Positions 56,623 through 64,000 of a stretch of 64,000 nt of DNA are shown here, piece after piece (within the stretch, counting starts at the first letter, position 1; each line of letters opens with the position of its first letter). The position numbers were made by a program, and so were the translations under genes. Under the pieces are notes generated by a model. The model was not told where the DNA came from, did no database searches, and saw only the letters and a list, made by a program, of their open reading frames with translations. Source of the stretch: SG8-41 sp963699525 (GTDB lineage: Bacteria; Pseudomonadota; Gammaproteobacteria; Burkholderiales; SG8-41); contig CAVOUI010000013.1 in NCBI GenBank assembly GCA_963699525.1, positions 227,346-291,345 on the forward strand. Direction: 5' to 3'.

Positions 56623-57114
56623 ATGACCATCGTCACCTGGCGTCATTGGAGCCTCGCAGCCGCCGCGCTGCTCGCCGCCTGCCAGCACGATTCCAAACCG
56701 TCCGTCCCGCCGCCGCCGCAGCAGGTCGAGACTGGATCCACATTCAACCTTCGATCGCAGCTCGACTTCCCGGCGGGAAGCTCGGAGCTGCTGTTCCAGA
56801 ACGAAAGGCTCGTCTTCGCGGCGAACCTGTCGCGGGACATGCACTATTGCAGCCTTACGCCGGACAGCGGCGCTGCCCGGACGATCCCGGCCGGGCGGCT
56901 CACGGTCGGAGAGGTAATCTACGAGACGCAGGAGACTGGCGGGACGAACGCTATGACGGCGGTGACGCGCATATCGCTCGCATCCCAGGCGGGCCGACCC
57001 GGTTACATGCTGAGGTGCGGCTGGCCGGCGGGCGGACCTGCGCGCGGTTTCATGAGTGCCGAGCAGATCTTCAATGCGATCGGCGGACAGTTCTCGATGG
57101 ATCTCCTCCGGTAG
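56623..57114 (+). CDS. Putative lipoprotein
   Basis: A 163-residue lipoprotein; lipobox ALLAAC with Cys at about residue 19, followed by a Pro-rich linker (PSVPPPPQQVE). The mature part has two Cys (HYCSLTP, LRCGWPA) that could form a disulfide. The start is preceded by CGGAGCG. No family was recognised. It lies within the sulfatase cluster on the same strand. Confidence 0.65.
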   Translation: MTIVTWRHWSLAAAALLAACQHDSKPSVPPPPQQVETGSTFNLRSQLDFPAGSSELLFQNERLVFAANLSRDMHYCSLTPDSGAARTIPAGRLTVGEVIYETQETGGTNAMTAVTRISLASQAGRPGYMLRCGWPAGGPARGFMSAEQIFNAIGGQFSMDLLR

Positions 57115-57200
57115 GCCGCAGCGTCCCTCTGCGCGTTGACCGCAGGAGGAGTCCGGGGGCATCATGCGTGCGCCGGGCTCATTCAGGGCGACGGGTTTAC

Positions 57201-57743
57201 ATGACACGGTCACTACTTCTCGCGTTAGCGCTTTCGATGGTGCCCGCGCTCGCCGCCGCGCAAAGCCCAGTCTACGAATCGAAGGACAAGGCGGGCCCGG
57301 TGTTCTCGGACCGACCGTCGACCGGCGCGAAGCAGATCGAATTGGGTCCTGCGAACGTCATTCAGACGCCTCCCGTGCCGCAGCAGGCCGCGCCCGCCGC
57401 CACCGCGCCGTATTACACCGCGCTCGCGGTTTCCTCGCCGGAAAACGAGGGCACGATCCAGTCCAACACCGGAGCGTTCGACGTCAGCGTGCAGCTGCAG
57501 CCGGCTCTGCAATCCGCCCGCGGAGACCGGATCATGGTCAGGCTCGACGGCAGGCCGCTGAAGCGCAGATTCAGCTCGGTCAAGTTCGGCGTCACCGAGG
57601 CCGACTGGCAGAGTGCGGCCAATGCGGACAACGTCGAGCATACGCTTCAGGCTGTCGTTGTGGACAAAGGAGGCGCGGTGCTGATCGAATCCGCGCCCGT
57701 CAAGTTTTACGCGCACCGGGCAGTCCGGGCCCGGTCAAAATAG
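57201..57743 (+). CDS. DUF4124-containing periplasmic protein
   Basis: A 180-residue protein with a signal peptide (LLLALALSMVPALAAAQ). The DUF4124-like N-terminal strand pair is SPVYESKDKAGPVFSDRPST, which here lacks the usual Cys and instead runs into a Pro/Ala linker. The C-terminal part resembles an Ig-like fold (AVSSPENEGTIQSNTGAFDV, VRLDGRPLKRRFSSVKFGVT). This order is common in betaproteobacterial envelope proteins of unknown role. Confidence 0.75.
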   Translation: MTRSLLLALALSMVPALAAAQSPVYESKDKAGPVFSDRPSTGAKQIELGPANVIQTPPVPQQAAPAATAPYYTALAVSSPENEGTIQSNTGAFDVSVQLQPALQSARGDRIMVRLDGRPLKRRFSSVKFGVTEADWQSAANADNVEHTLQAVVVDKGGAVLIESAPVKFYAHRAVRARSK

Positions 57744-57759
57744 AGTCCGGAAGTACACT

Positions 57760-59024
57760 TCACTTCTCGGCGGGCCCCTTTTCCCAGGGCACCAGCGTTA
57801 CCCGGTTGTAGGGCACCGGATCGACCGACAGCCACATTACCTGCCGCAGGCCGTCAGTCCAGTACGGATCCCCCGTGTAGTTGACGCGTGGGTTTTGCGG
57901 CGCGGCCGCGCCGACTCCCCTGGCGTAGGCGTACCGGCTCAGACCCTGCGAATAGTAAATGTCCTGGAGCAGGTACGCGCGCGCGTCATCGACCTGCGCA
58001 TCGATCTTGTGCGTGGTGATCGTCTTGCTGGTCAGGCGCACGCCGATATCGCGGCTGATCTGCCCGACCCAGACGGGCGTGCCGTTTACCGTCACCGGGG
58101 CGAGCCACAGGCGCATGTGGATACGCTGGTTGACGCTGGCGCGCGCCTTTTGCACGGCGAAGTCCTGATGCCGGTCGAACAGGTACAATGGCGATACCGG
58201 GCCGTAGCGATAGCGGCTGCCGAACACCGAGGACTCGACCGTGTGCCATGCGGACTCGGCCGTGACCGCTTCGGCGGCTCTGCCAGCCCCGGCGCGCGAG
58301 CGCGGGATACAGGGCCACGCGCTTGCCCACGAACACCACGTTGAGCGGATCGCCCGGGGTCGTGCGGTCGCCGCCGGCAACGCAGCACGGCAGTTGCTCC
58401 ACCCAGCTGCGAAAGGCCGCGTCGTCCAGGTCCTGAAACCCTTCCTTTCCGTAGACCCTGCCGGGGTCCGATCGCAGGTAATCCGCGTCGAGATCCGGCA
58501 CGCTGGCGAGCAGGCCGAAGCGCCGCACCTGGTCGGACTCGCTGCCGATCGAGCTCGAGATTGACGTACTTATCGCCGCGGTCGAGATGGGTGAACACGA
58601 AGCCGGAGACGGTCGCCCCCGGTCCAACGTGCCATCGGCAATTGCAGTGCCAGAAGATGCGCGTCGATCTGCGCGTTGACGCCGCCGGAGAACCAGCCGT
58701 GGGCCTGCCACGCCGCCTCCAGTGGCGAGAAGTCACTCGCTGTCAATCACGAGCGGGGGGATCAGGTAAGTGATCGACTCGCGGTTCTCGATCCTTTACC
58801 CAGACCGGCTGAATTCCGCTGCTTGCAATATCGACCCCCAGCGCGTCGCGGGCTTCCGATACCGTCAGCGCGGCGACGGTGACTGTGACCTTTCCATCGG
58901 TGCCGGACACCGTCCGCTGGTGGAAGCTGGCCCGTTCCAGCGGCTGCGGCTGGAAGCTCGCGCAGCCGGCGGTCAGGATCGAACATGCAGCCAGGGCCCA
59001 AACCAGGGCGCGCAGATACTGCAT
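57760..59024 (-). CDS. LssY C-terminal-type lipoprotein, many frameshifts
   Basis: A lipoprotein starting MQYLRALVWALAACSILTAG (lipobox TAGC) with the LssY-C-like body spread over at least three frames. Recognisable pieces are VSGFVFTHLDRGDKYVNLEL, FGLLASVPDLDADYLRSDPG, PLNVVFVGKRVALYPALARR, SVFGSRYRYGPVSPLYLFDR and RLWLAPVTVNGTPVWVGQIS. Total length about 420 residues. The breaks lie near 58280, 58540, 58640, 58715 and 58775. The function of LssY-C is unknown (suggested link to phosphatase-like lipid remodelling). It lies downstream of a K+ channel gene, 17 bases away. Confidence 0.72.
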
Positions 59025-59041
59025 GGCGACGGGGTAGTGCA

Positions 59042-59497
59042 CTAGGCCTCGATGCTGTGGAGCTTCTGCACCACCGCGGCCAGCACGGCCGTCGACCAGC
59101 CAAACATCAGCATCCCGGAGATCGCTTCGAAACCGCCGAGACCGTGCCACCGCCCGGGCAGATCGATGCTGGTGGCGCCGAGCGTGGTGTAGCAGTTGAT
59201 CGAATAAGTCATGGCTTCCCTGATGTTCGACAGCAAGCCGGTCGCAAAGTAGAACACCGCCCACATGAAGACCTCGAAGAAATGCGTGGCGAGCATGATG
59301 GCGGCGATTATGATCAGGACGATGATGTGCGGCCCGGTGCGCGAGCTGCCCACCGGCGGTCGCCCGAAGCGCTTGAAGTAACGAGCGGTGAGTCCCATGC
59401 CCTGCCCGTGGATGACCACGGTCAGGGCCATCGGCAGCAATGCCGCGAAAAATTGTTCGAAGTACTGAAATTCCAGTTCGCGAAACGATTCAAGCAT
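59042..59497 (-). CDS. Small two-helix ion-channel-like membrane protein
   Basis: A 151-residue protein with about four hydrophobic segments (FFAALLPMALTVVIHGQG, HIIVLIIIAAIMLATHFFEV, FMWAVFYFATGL, LMFGWSTAVLAAVVQ). The pore-like loop is NCYTTLGATSIDLPGRWH, a variant of the ion-channel-2 filter without the canonical GYGD. It starts after GGGAGGTGC and is probably co-transcribed with the LssY-C gene. Ion conduction is a family-level inference. Confidence 0.75.
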   Translation of the reverse strand: MLESFRELEFQYFEQFFAALLPMALTVVIHGQGMGLTARYFKRFGRPPVGSSRTGPHIIVLIIIAAIMLATHFFEVFMWAVFYFATGLLSNIREAMTYSINCYTTLGATSIDLPGRWHGLGGFEAISGMLMFGWSTAVLAAVVQKLHSIEA

Positions 59498-59713
59498 GAC
59501 GCACCTCCCAGGCGGTGATTCTGGCGGGCCATACTATTACCAAAGGCCTTGTTGAAGTAGCCTGAGGTGTCGGAGGGTGTGCTTTTCTCACAAGTCGAAA
59601 CGTGATAGCGCTCGGCGCAAAGGGGACATCGGGGCGAACACGGACATCATTTGGACCCAACGACTTGATCCACACGGTGACTTGTACCAAACTTCCCCAT
59701 TCTGCAGCGTAGC

Positions 59714-60363
59714 ATGTCGAATCTCCAATTACCCCATCAGCAGGTGAGCAGACACGCCCTCGCTGGCATCATCGCGCTTTGGGCAACGGCTGCCGCCTCT
59801 CCGGTCTCCGCGGCGCTCAGCGCCGCAGAACTGGCGAAGCTCGCGCAGAATCCGGTCGCGAACCTGATCAGCGTGCCGTTCCAGAACAACACCAACTTCA
59901 ACGTCGGTCCGCAGGACGGCACGCAAAACATCCTCAATATCCAGCCGGTCATCCCGATCAGCGTCAATGCCGACTGGAACGTCATCACCCGCACCATCGT
60001 TCCCGTCATCTCGCAGCCGGCGATGACGCCATCCGACGACCGTACCAACGGCATCGGCGACGTCCAGTTCTCGGCGTTTCTGTCGCCGGCGGCCGCTCAC
60101 GGAGTAATCTGGGGCGTGGGCGCGATCGCGCAATTGCCGACGCACACCGACGACGCGCTCGGCAACGAGCGCTGGGGGCTCGGCCCCACCGCGGTCGCGC
60201 TGTGGCTGGAGAAGGGCGACCCGTGGGTCTACGGCGCGCTCGTGAACAACGTGTGGTCGGTGTCGAGCTCCCCCAGCTCTCCGCCTACTACAACATCGTC
60301 CATCCAGATAGCGGCCCGAACTGGCAGCTGCGCTTCCAGGTGCAGCTCATGTTCCCGAAATGA
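59714..60363 (+). pseudogene. Outer-membrane transporter-like protein with internal deletion
   Basis: The N-terminal two thirds is a well-formed beta-barrel (signal LWATAAASPVSA; NTNFNVGPQDGTQNILNIQP; VPVISQPAMTPSDDRTNGIG; WGVGAIAQLPTHTDDALGNE). After VNNVWSV (about 60262) the sequence jumps in another frame to LPQLSAYYNIVHPDSGPNWQ, ending VQLMFPK. Related proteins have some 50-60 residues more between these parts, so an internal piece of about 150-180 bases is missing. It lies 46 bases before sulfatase 3. Confidence 0.65.
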
Positions 60364-60409
60364 ATTCACGCTAACGTCACAATCGGTCACGAATTAGGGA
60401 GGCACAAGA

Positions 60410-62950
60410 ATGAAGATGCTTGCGCGGATGATGTGGAGCACGGCGGCGATTGCTGTCGGTGCATTGTTTAGTACCGGGGCGCTGGCCCAGCAAACCACCG
60501 GCACGCCGGGATCTCCCAGTGCCACGACGACGATAGGCAACAAGCAGCTTCCGCCGCCCGATCCGAAGTTCGGCGGCGTGATCAAGGATGGAGCGCTGCA
60601 GTCGAAGCCCTGGTGGGCGCCGCGGATCGTGCCGCCGAAGGGCGCGCCGAACGTGCTGCTCATCATTACCGACGATGTCGGCTTCGGGGTCCCGGGCACG
60701 TTCGGCGGCGTCATTCCCACTCCTGCGATGGACCGGATCGCCAAGGACGGCCTGCGTTACACGCGGGTGCACTCGACCGCGCTGTGCTCGCCGACGCGAG
60801 CGGCGTTCATCACCGGGCGCAACCACCATTCGGCGGGCTTCGGCGTGATCTCGGAGCAGGCGACCGGTTTCCCCGGCTACAACAGCGTGATCGCCAAGGA
60901 CAAGGCTACCGTCGGCCGCATCCTCAAGGACAACGGCTACGCGACGTCCTGGTACGGCAAGAATCACAACACGCCGACCTTCCAGTGCAGCCAGGCGGGA
61001 CCGTTCGACCAGTGGCCGACTGGCATGGGCTTCGATTATTTCTACGGCTTCATGGGCGGCGACACGAACCAGTGGCAGCCGAACCTCTTCCGGAATACGA
61101 CGCAGATCTATCCCTTCGAGGGAAAGCCTGAGGGCACTTGGAATTTGATGACGGCGATGGCGGACGACGCCATCGATCGGCTCAGCGAACTGAACCAGAT
61201 TGACCCGAACAAAAAGTTCTTCTGCTACTTCGCGCCCGGTGCCACGCACGCGCCGCATCATCCGACGAAGGAATGGATCGACAAGATTCATGACATGCAT
61301 CTCTTCGACGGCGGCTGGAACAAGCTGCGCGAGCGATCTTCGCGAAACAGAAGGAAGCTCGGCGTCATCCCGCAGGAAGCGAAGCTCACGCCCTGGCCGA
61401 GAGGATCTGCTGCCCGAGTGGGAGTCGCTGAAACCCGAGGAGCAACAACTCTACGTCAAGGAGGTGGAAGTCTATGCCGCCTACCTCGCCTACGCCGACT
61501 ACGAGATCGGCCGCGTGATCCAGGCTGTGGAAGACATGGGCAGGCTCGAACGACACGATGATCATCTACGTGAGCGGCGACAACGGCTCCAGCGCAGAGG
61601 GCGGGACGATGCACGGCACCTTCGAATGAAATCGCGTCGCTTCAACGGCCTGAACAGTTCCGCGTCGAGGTCTCGGAAATGAAGCTCGCACCCCTGTGGG
61701 GCAGCGACCGCACCTACAACCACATGGCGATTCCGTGGACGTGGGCGTTTTGCACGCCATTCAGCTGGACGAAGCAGAATCGCCTCACACCTCGGCGGTG
61801 TCCGCCAGGGCATGGCGGTCTCGTGGCCGGGGCACATCAAGGAACTCGGTGGAGTGCGCAGCCAGTTCCGTCACGTGATCGACATCGTGCCGACCATCCT
61901 CGAAGCGTGCGGCATCAAGGAGCCGGAGACCGTGGACGGCATCAAGCAGTCGCCCATCGAGGGGACGAGTTTCGCCTACACCTTCGACGAGAAGAACGCC
62001 AAGGCGCCCTCAAAGCACAAGACACAGTATTTCGAGATGATGGGCGAGTCACGCCATCTACCACGGAAGGCTGGATGGCCTCGACGAAAGTCGTGCGTCC
62101 GCCGTGGGTACTTGCCTCGGCCGGCAATCCTGATCCGCTGAACAACGCCACTTGGGCAGCTCTACGATCTCACAAAGGACTACTCGCAGTCCGAAGACCT
62201 CGCCGCGAAGTACCCGGCGAAAGTGAAGGAGATGTGAAGTCTGTCTTCCTTGCGGAAGCCAAGAAATATCAAGTCCTCCCGCTCGATACGTCGGTGGCTA
62301 CCCGCGTCGCCCAACCACGGCCGAACATCACCTCCGGACGCACCGAGTTCGTTTACACATCGGCTGATGGAAAGGCCTGCCACTCGGTGATTCTCCCTCG
62401 TTGCTCAATACATCCTACACCGTCACTGCGGACATCACCGTCCCAGAAGGCGGCGCGGAGGGAATGATCGTGACCTGCGGCGGACGCTTCGCCGGCTACG
62501 GCTTCTACCTGCTCAAGGGCAAGCCGGTGTGGAATGTGGAACCTGTTCGGACTCAAGCACGTGAAATGGGAGGGTCCGGAAGCACTCGCCTCCTGGAAAG
62601 CACGCGCGGTCGAGTTTGACTTCAAATACGACGGCATGGGCGCCGGCACCCTGGCCTTCAACAACGTGAGCGGCATCGGCCAGGGCGGCACCGGAATGCT
62701 GAAGGTCGATGGCAAGGAAGTCGCCACGCAAAAGATGGAGCACACCATCCCGCTCCTCTTGCAGTTCGATGAATCCTTCGACGTCGGCTCCGACACCCTC
62801 ACCGGCGTGGACGATCAGATTATAAGGTGCCCTTTCCGCTCACCGCGAAGCTGAACAAGCTGACCCTCAAGGTACGGCGCGCCGCTGTCGGCCGCGGCGT
62901 GAAGAAGCTCGAGGCGGCGATGCAGGAGAATGCAAAGCGCGATCGTCTCG
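60410..62950 (+). pseudogene. Arylsulfatase 3 (large), heavily frameshifted
   Basis: A large sulfatase of about 800 residues, when joined across frames. It has a signal peptide (AIAVGALFSTGALAQ), metal motif LLIITDDVGFG, classical formylglycine site LCSPTRAAFITGRN (CxPxR), and YVSGDNGSSAEGGTMHGTF as the second metal region. A C-terminal beta domain follows (TVTADITVPEGGAEGMIVTC, GGRFAGYGFYLLKGKPVW). At least eight indels occur, at about 61333, 61355, 61405, 61550, 61630 and in the C-terminal half, most as +1. The stop is not clear and lies near 62950. It differs from sulfatases 1 and 2 in length and in the CSPTR site. Confidence 0.78.
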
Positions 62951-62959
62951 AGTGCGGCC

Positions 62960-63363
62960 ACGGGAGGCGATCATTACCCGGACTCTTCTCTCTTTGCGGT
63001 GCTCGCAGTGCTACTGGTGTCTCGCCGCAGACGCGGCGCAGCCGGCCAATGACAAGTGGCGCTTCAGCATCATGCCGTACTATGGCTGCCCACCATCGAC
63101 GCGACCCTCAGATTCCAGACCCCTAACGGGAACCCGGAGGTGAACGTCAAGGCCAACCCGGACGACTACCTGAGCGACCTGGAGATGGCGCTGCTGTTTG
63201 CCGTGGAAGCGCGCAAGGGCAAGTGGTTGCTGTTCAGCGACGTCACTTGTAAAGATCAGGGATCCGAAGGTGGTGTCGAGCCTGAAGTCGGGCGGCCAGA
63301 TCGACCTCACGTACGTCGATGGCGTAGCGATCGGGGTGAGGGCGGGCGCTGCGAAGATGTAGG
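62960..63363 (+). pseudogene. Outer-membrane barrel protein, frameshifted and truncated
   Basis: After GGGAGG, a signal-like start in mixed frames leads into PANDKWRFSIMPY, then TIDATLRFQTPNGNPEVNVK and LSDLEMALLFAVEARKGKWL, and VVSSLKSGGQIDLTYVDG ending in GAAKM. The family is a small beta-barrel, recognisable by WRFSIMPYLWLP and by LLFSDVTYLDF-like strands. There are at least three frame breaks and the C-terminal half appears to be missing. It is in operon position after sulfatase 3. Confidence 0.55.
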
Positions 63364-63488
63364 ACCTAAGTAAGGGTCGGACTCGAGGCACTTTCCGGCC
63401 GTCGATCCGCTCGTATTCGAACGGGCCGACCGGCCAAGATTCATCACCCGGGAAGTCGAGTCTGACCCCTGCTCTTCATTTTGGTTTC
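63364..63488. other. Intergenic region with repeat-like remnant
   Basis: No coding frame is supported. GAGTCTGACCCCTG (63460-63473) resembles the 'GGGGTCAGACTC' REP-type repeats of proteobacteria, seen here in reverse. It sits directly before a toxin-antitoxin-like pair, as the other repeat does at 54181. Confidence 0.4.
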
Positions 63489-63515
63489 TGGTGCATTCTG
63501 GTGCAAAATGGTGTA
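63489..63515. promoter_or_regulatory. Three direct repeats with 10-base period before antitoxin
   Basis: TGGTG(C/T)A recurs at 63489, 63499 and 63509, exactly one helical turn apart, 11-37 bases before the antitoxin start codon. This is the expected form of an RHH antitoxin operator. Confidence 0.6.
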
Positions 63516-63525
63516 TCCTGATTCC

Positions 63526-63783
63526 ATGTCGATCGCCGACAAGACCGTCCGTCAGAGCGTAAGTCTTCCCGCGCGCGTCGCCCGCCGGGTGAAATCGCTG
63601 GCAAAGACCAGCAGCACGAGCGCCAACCGCATCATTGTTGATCTCATCGAGTCCGGTATCGAAGCCAGGGAGCAGGAAAGGAAACGCTTCCTCGAGCTGG
63701 CTGACCGCCTGGCGCGTTCCAGCGATGCGGACGAGCAGAAACGTCTCAAGGAAGAGCTGGCCCGTATGACCTTCGGTGAGTAA
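63526..63783 (+). CDS. Ribbon-helix-helix antitoxin-like protein
   Basis: An 85-residue CopG-like protein. The RHH motif is VRQSVSLPARVARRVKSLAK followed by TSSTSANRIIVDLIESGIEA; the C-terminal half is an amphipathic helix (RKRFLELADRLARSSDADEQ). The following gene overlaps its stop (TAATG). Direct repeats in the promoter support autoregulation. Confidence 0.75.
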   Translation: MSIADKTVRQSVSLPARVARRVKSLAKTSSTSANRIIVDLIESGIEAREQERKRFLELADRLARSSDADEQKRLKEELARMTFGE

Positions 63784-64000
63784 TGCCCAGAATCCAGTGG
63801 ACCGCGACTGCCTCCTGCGCTCCGCGACCATCTGTTTGATCGGCTGCGCGAACGCAAGATCACCGCGGAAGACCTTTACCAGCTCAAAGCGTGGAGAGAA
63901 TCGGATCCCGATGCTCCGGACGGCTGTGGACAAAGGACTTCGGTTCCTTCAAAATCTGTGGTGAAGGAAAATACCCGAAGACCTTCCTGCTCGCGGGCCA
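63783..64000 (+). CDS. Putative toxin-like partner of the antitoxin, partial at window end, frameshifted
   Basis: The ATG overlaps the antitoxin's TAA. The frame reads MPRIQWTAT, and after a missing base near 63808 continues LPPALRDHLFDRLRERKITA, EDLYQLKAWRESDPDAPDG. After another missing base near 63925 comes WTKDFGSFKICGEGKYPKTF, then LLAG at the window end. I recall short proteins with this layout next to CopG-type antitoxins, but the mechanism is unknown to me. The gene continues beyond the window. Confidence 0.55.

Overview
The window is high-GC DNA packed almost entirely with genes on both strands. It most resembles a heterotrophic environmental betaproteobacterium (Burkholderiales or a relative). 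This placing is an inference from gene families: a ketone-body/PHB gene cluster, the DUF3141-phosphotransacylase-acetate kinase-FabI cluster, RND efflux operons, a DUF3300-DUF2950 pair, and FNR/Dnr-type boxes. I saw no rRNA, tRNA, CRISPR array, phage gene or transposase.

Layout. 0-6.5 kb: end of an RND adaptor gene, a frameshifted RND pump, a GNAT acetyltransferase, a lipoprotein and a branched-chain-type periplasmic binding protein. 6.5-7.9 kb (minus): an unrecognised operon of small genes headed by a winged-helix regulator. 8.0-11.5 kb (minus): a DUF4118-GAF-PAS-PAS histidine kinase, a FixJ-type regulator and a lone receiver. 11.7-18.2 kb: 3-hydroxybutyrate/ketone catabolism (bdhA, two CoA-transferase subunits, CBS protein, GntP permease, alcohol dehydrogenase, thiolase), ending in a 17-codon stub of an enoyl-CoA hydratase. 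18.2-23.6 kb: MscS channel, LpxR-like protein, TRIC-type channel and an HTH-ATPase-STAS-like regulator. 23.6-29.7 kb: a complete RND efflux operon behind a repeated GTCAA array and a Dnr-like box. 29.8-40.2 kb: PPK2, SulP, a YSC84/SYLF protein, two copies of an NlpE/META envelope protein, a K+ channel, a beta-barrel, a patatin, DUF3300 and DUF2950. 40.2-47.3 kb: DUF3141, phosphotransacylase, acetate kinase, FabI, an RRM protein, a K+ channel and an AI-2E exporter. 47.3-63.4 kb: channels, outer-membrane proteins, an eight-heme cytochrome with TPRs, three arylsulfatases, an LssY-C lipoprotein and a ParDE-like module. 63.5 kb to the end: a second antitoxin/toxin-like pair.

How the parts fit. The 11.7-18.2 and 40.2-45.3 kb clusters suggest turnover of 3-hydroxybutyrate and acyl-CoA/acyl-phosphate pools. 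The 47-63 kb region looks like an envelope/periplasm island for sulfate-ester use. The window is also unusually rich in ion channels: four K+-channel-like pores, one MscS and one TRIC-type protein.

Sequence quality. Many genes carry single-base frameshifts with perfectly conserved protein on both sides. They are densest at 12.0-14.3 kb, in sulfatase 2 (55.1-56.4 kb) and at 58-63 kb, where most are +1 insertions. This fits uncorrected sequencing error better than gene decay. I therefore give merged spans for these genes. Separately, several genes look physically truncated (18.13, 40.23, 54.09, 60.26 kb).
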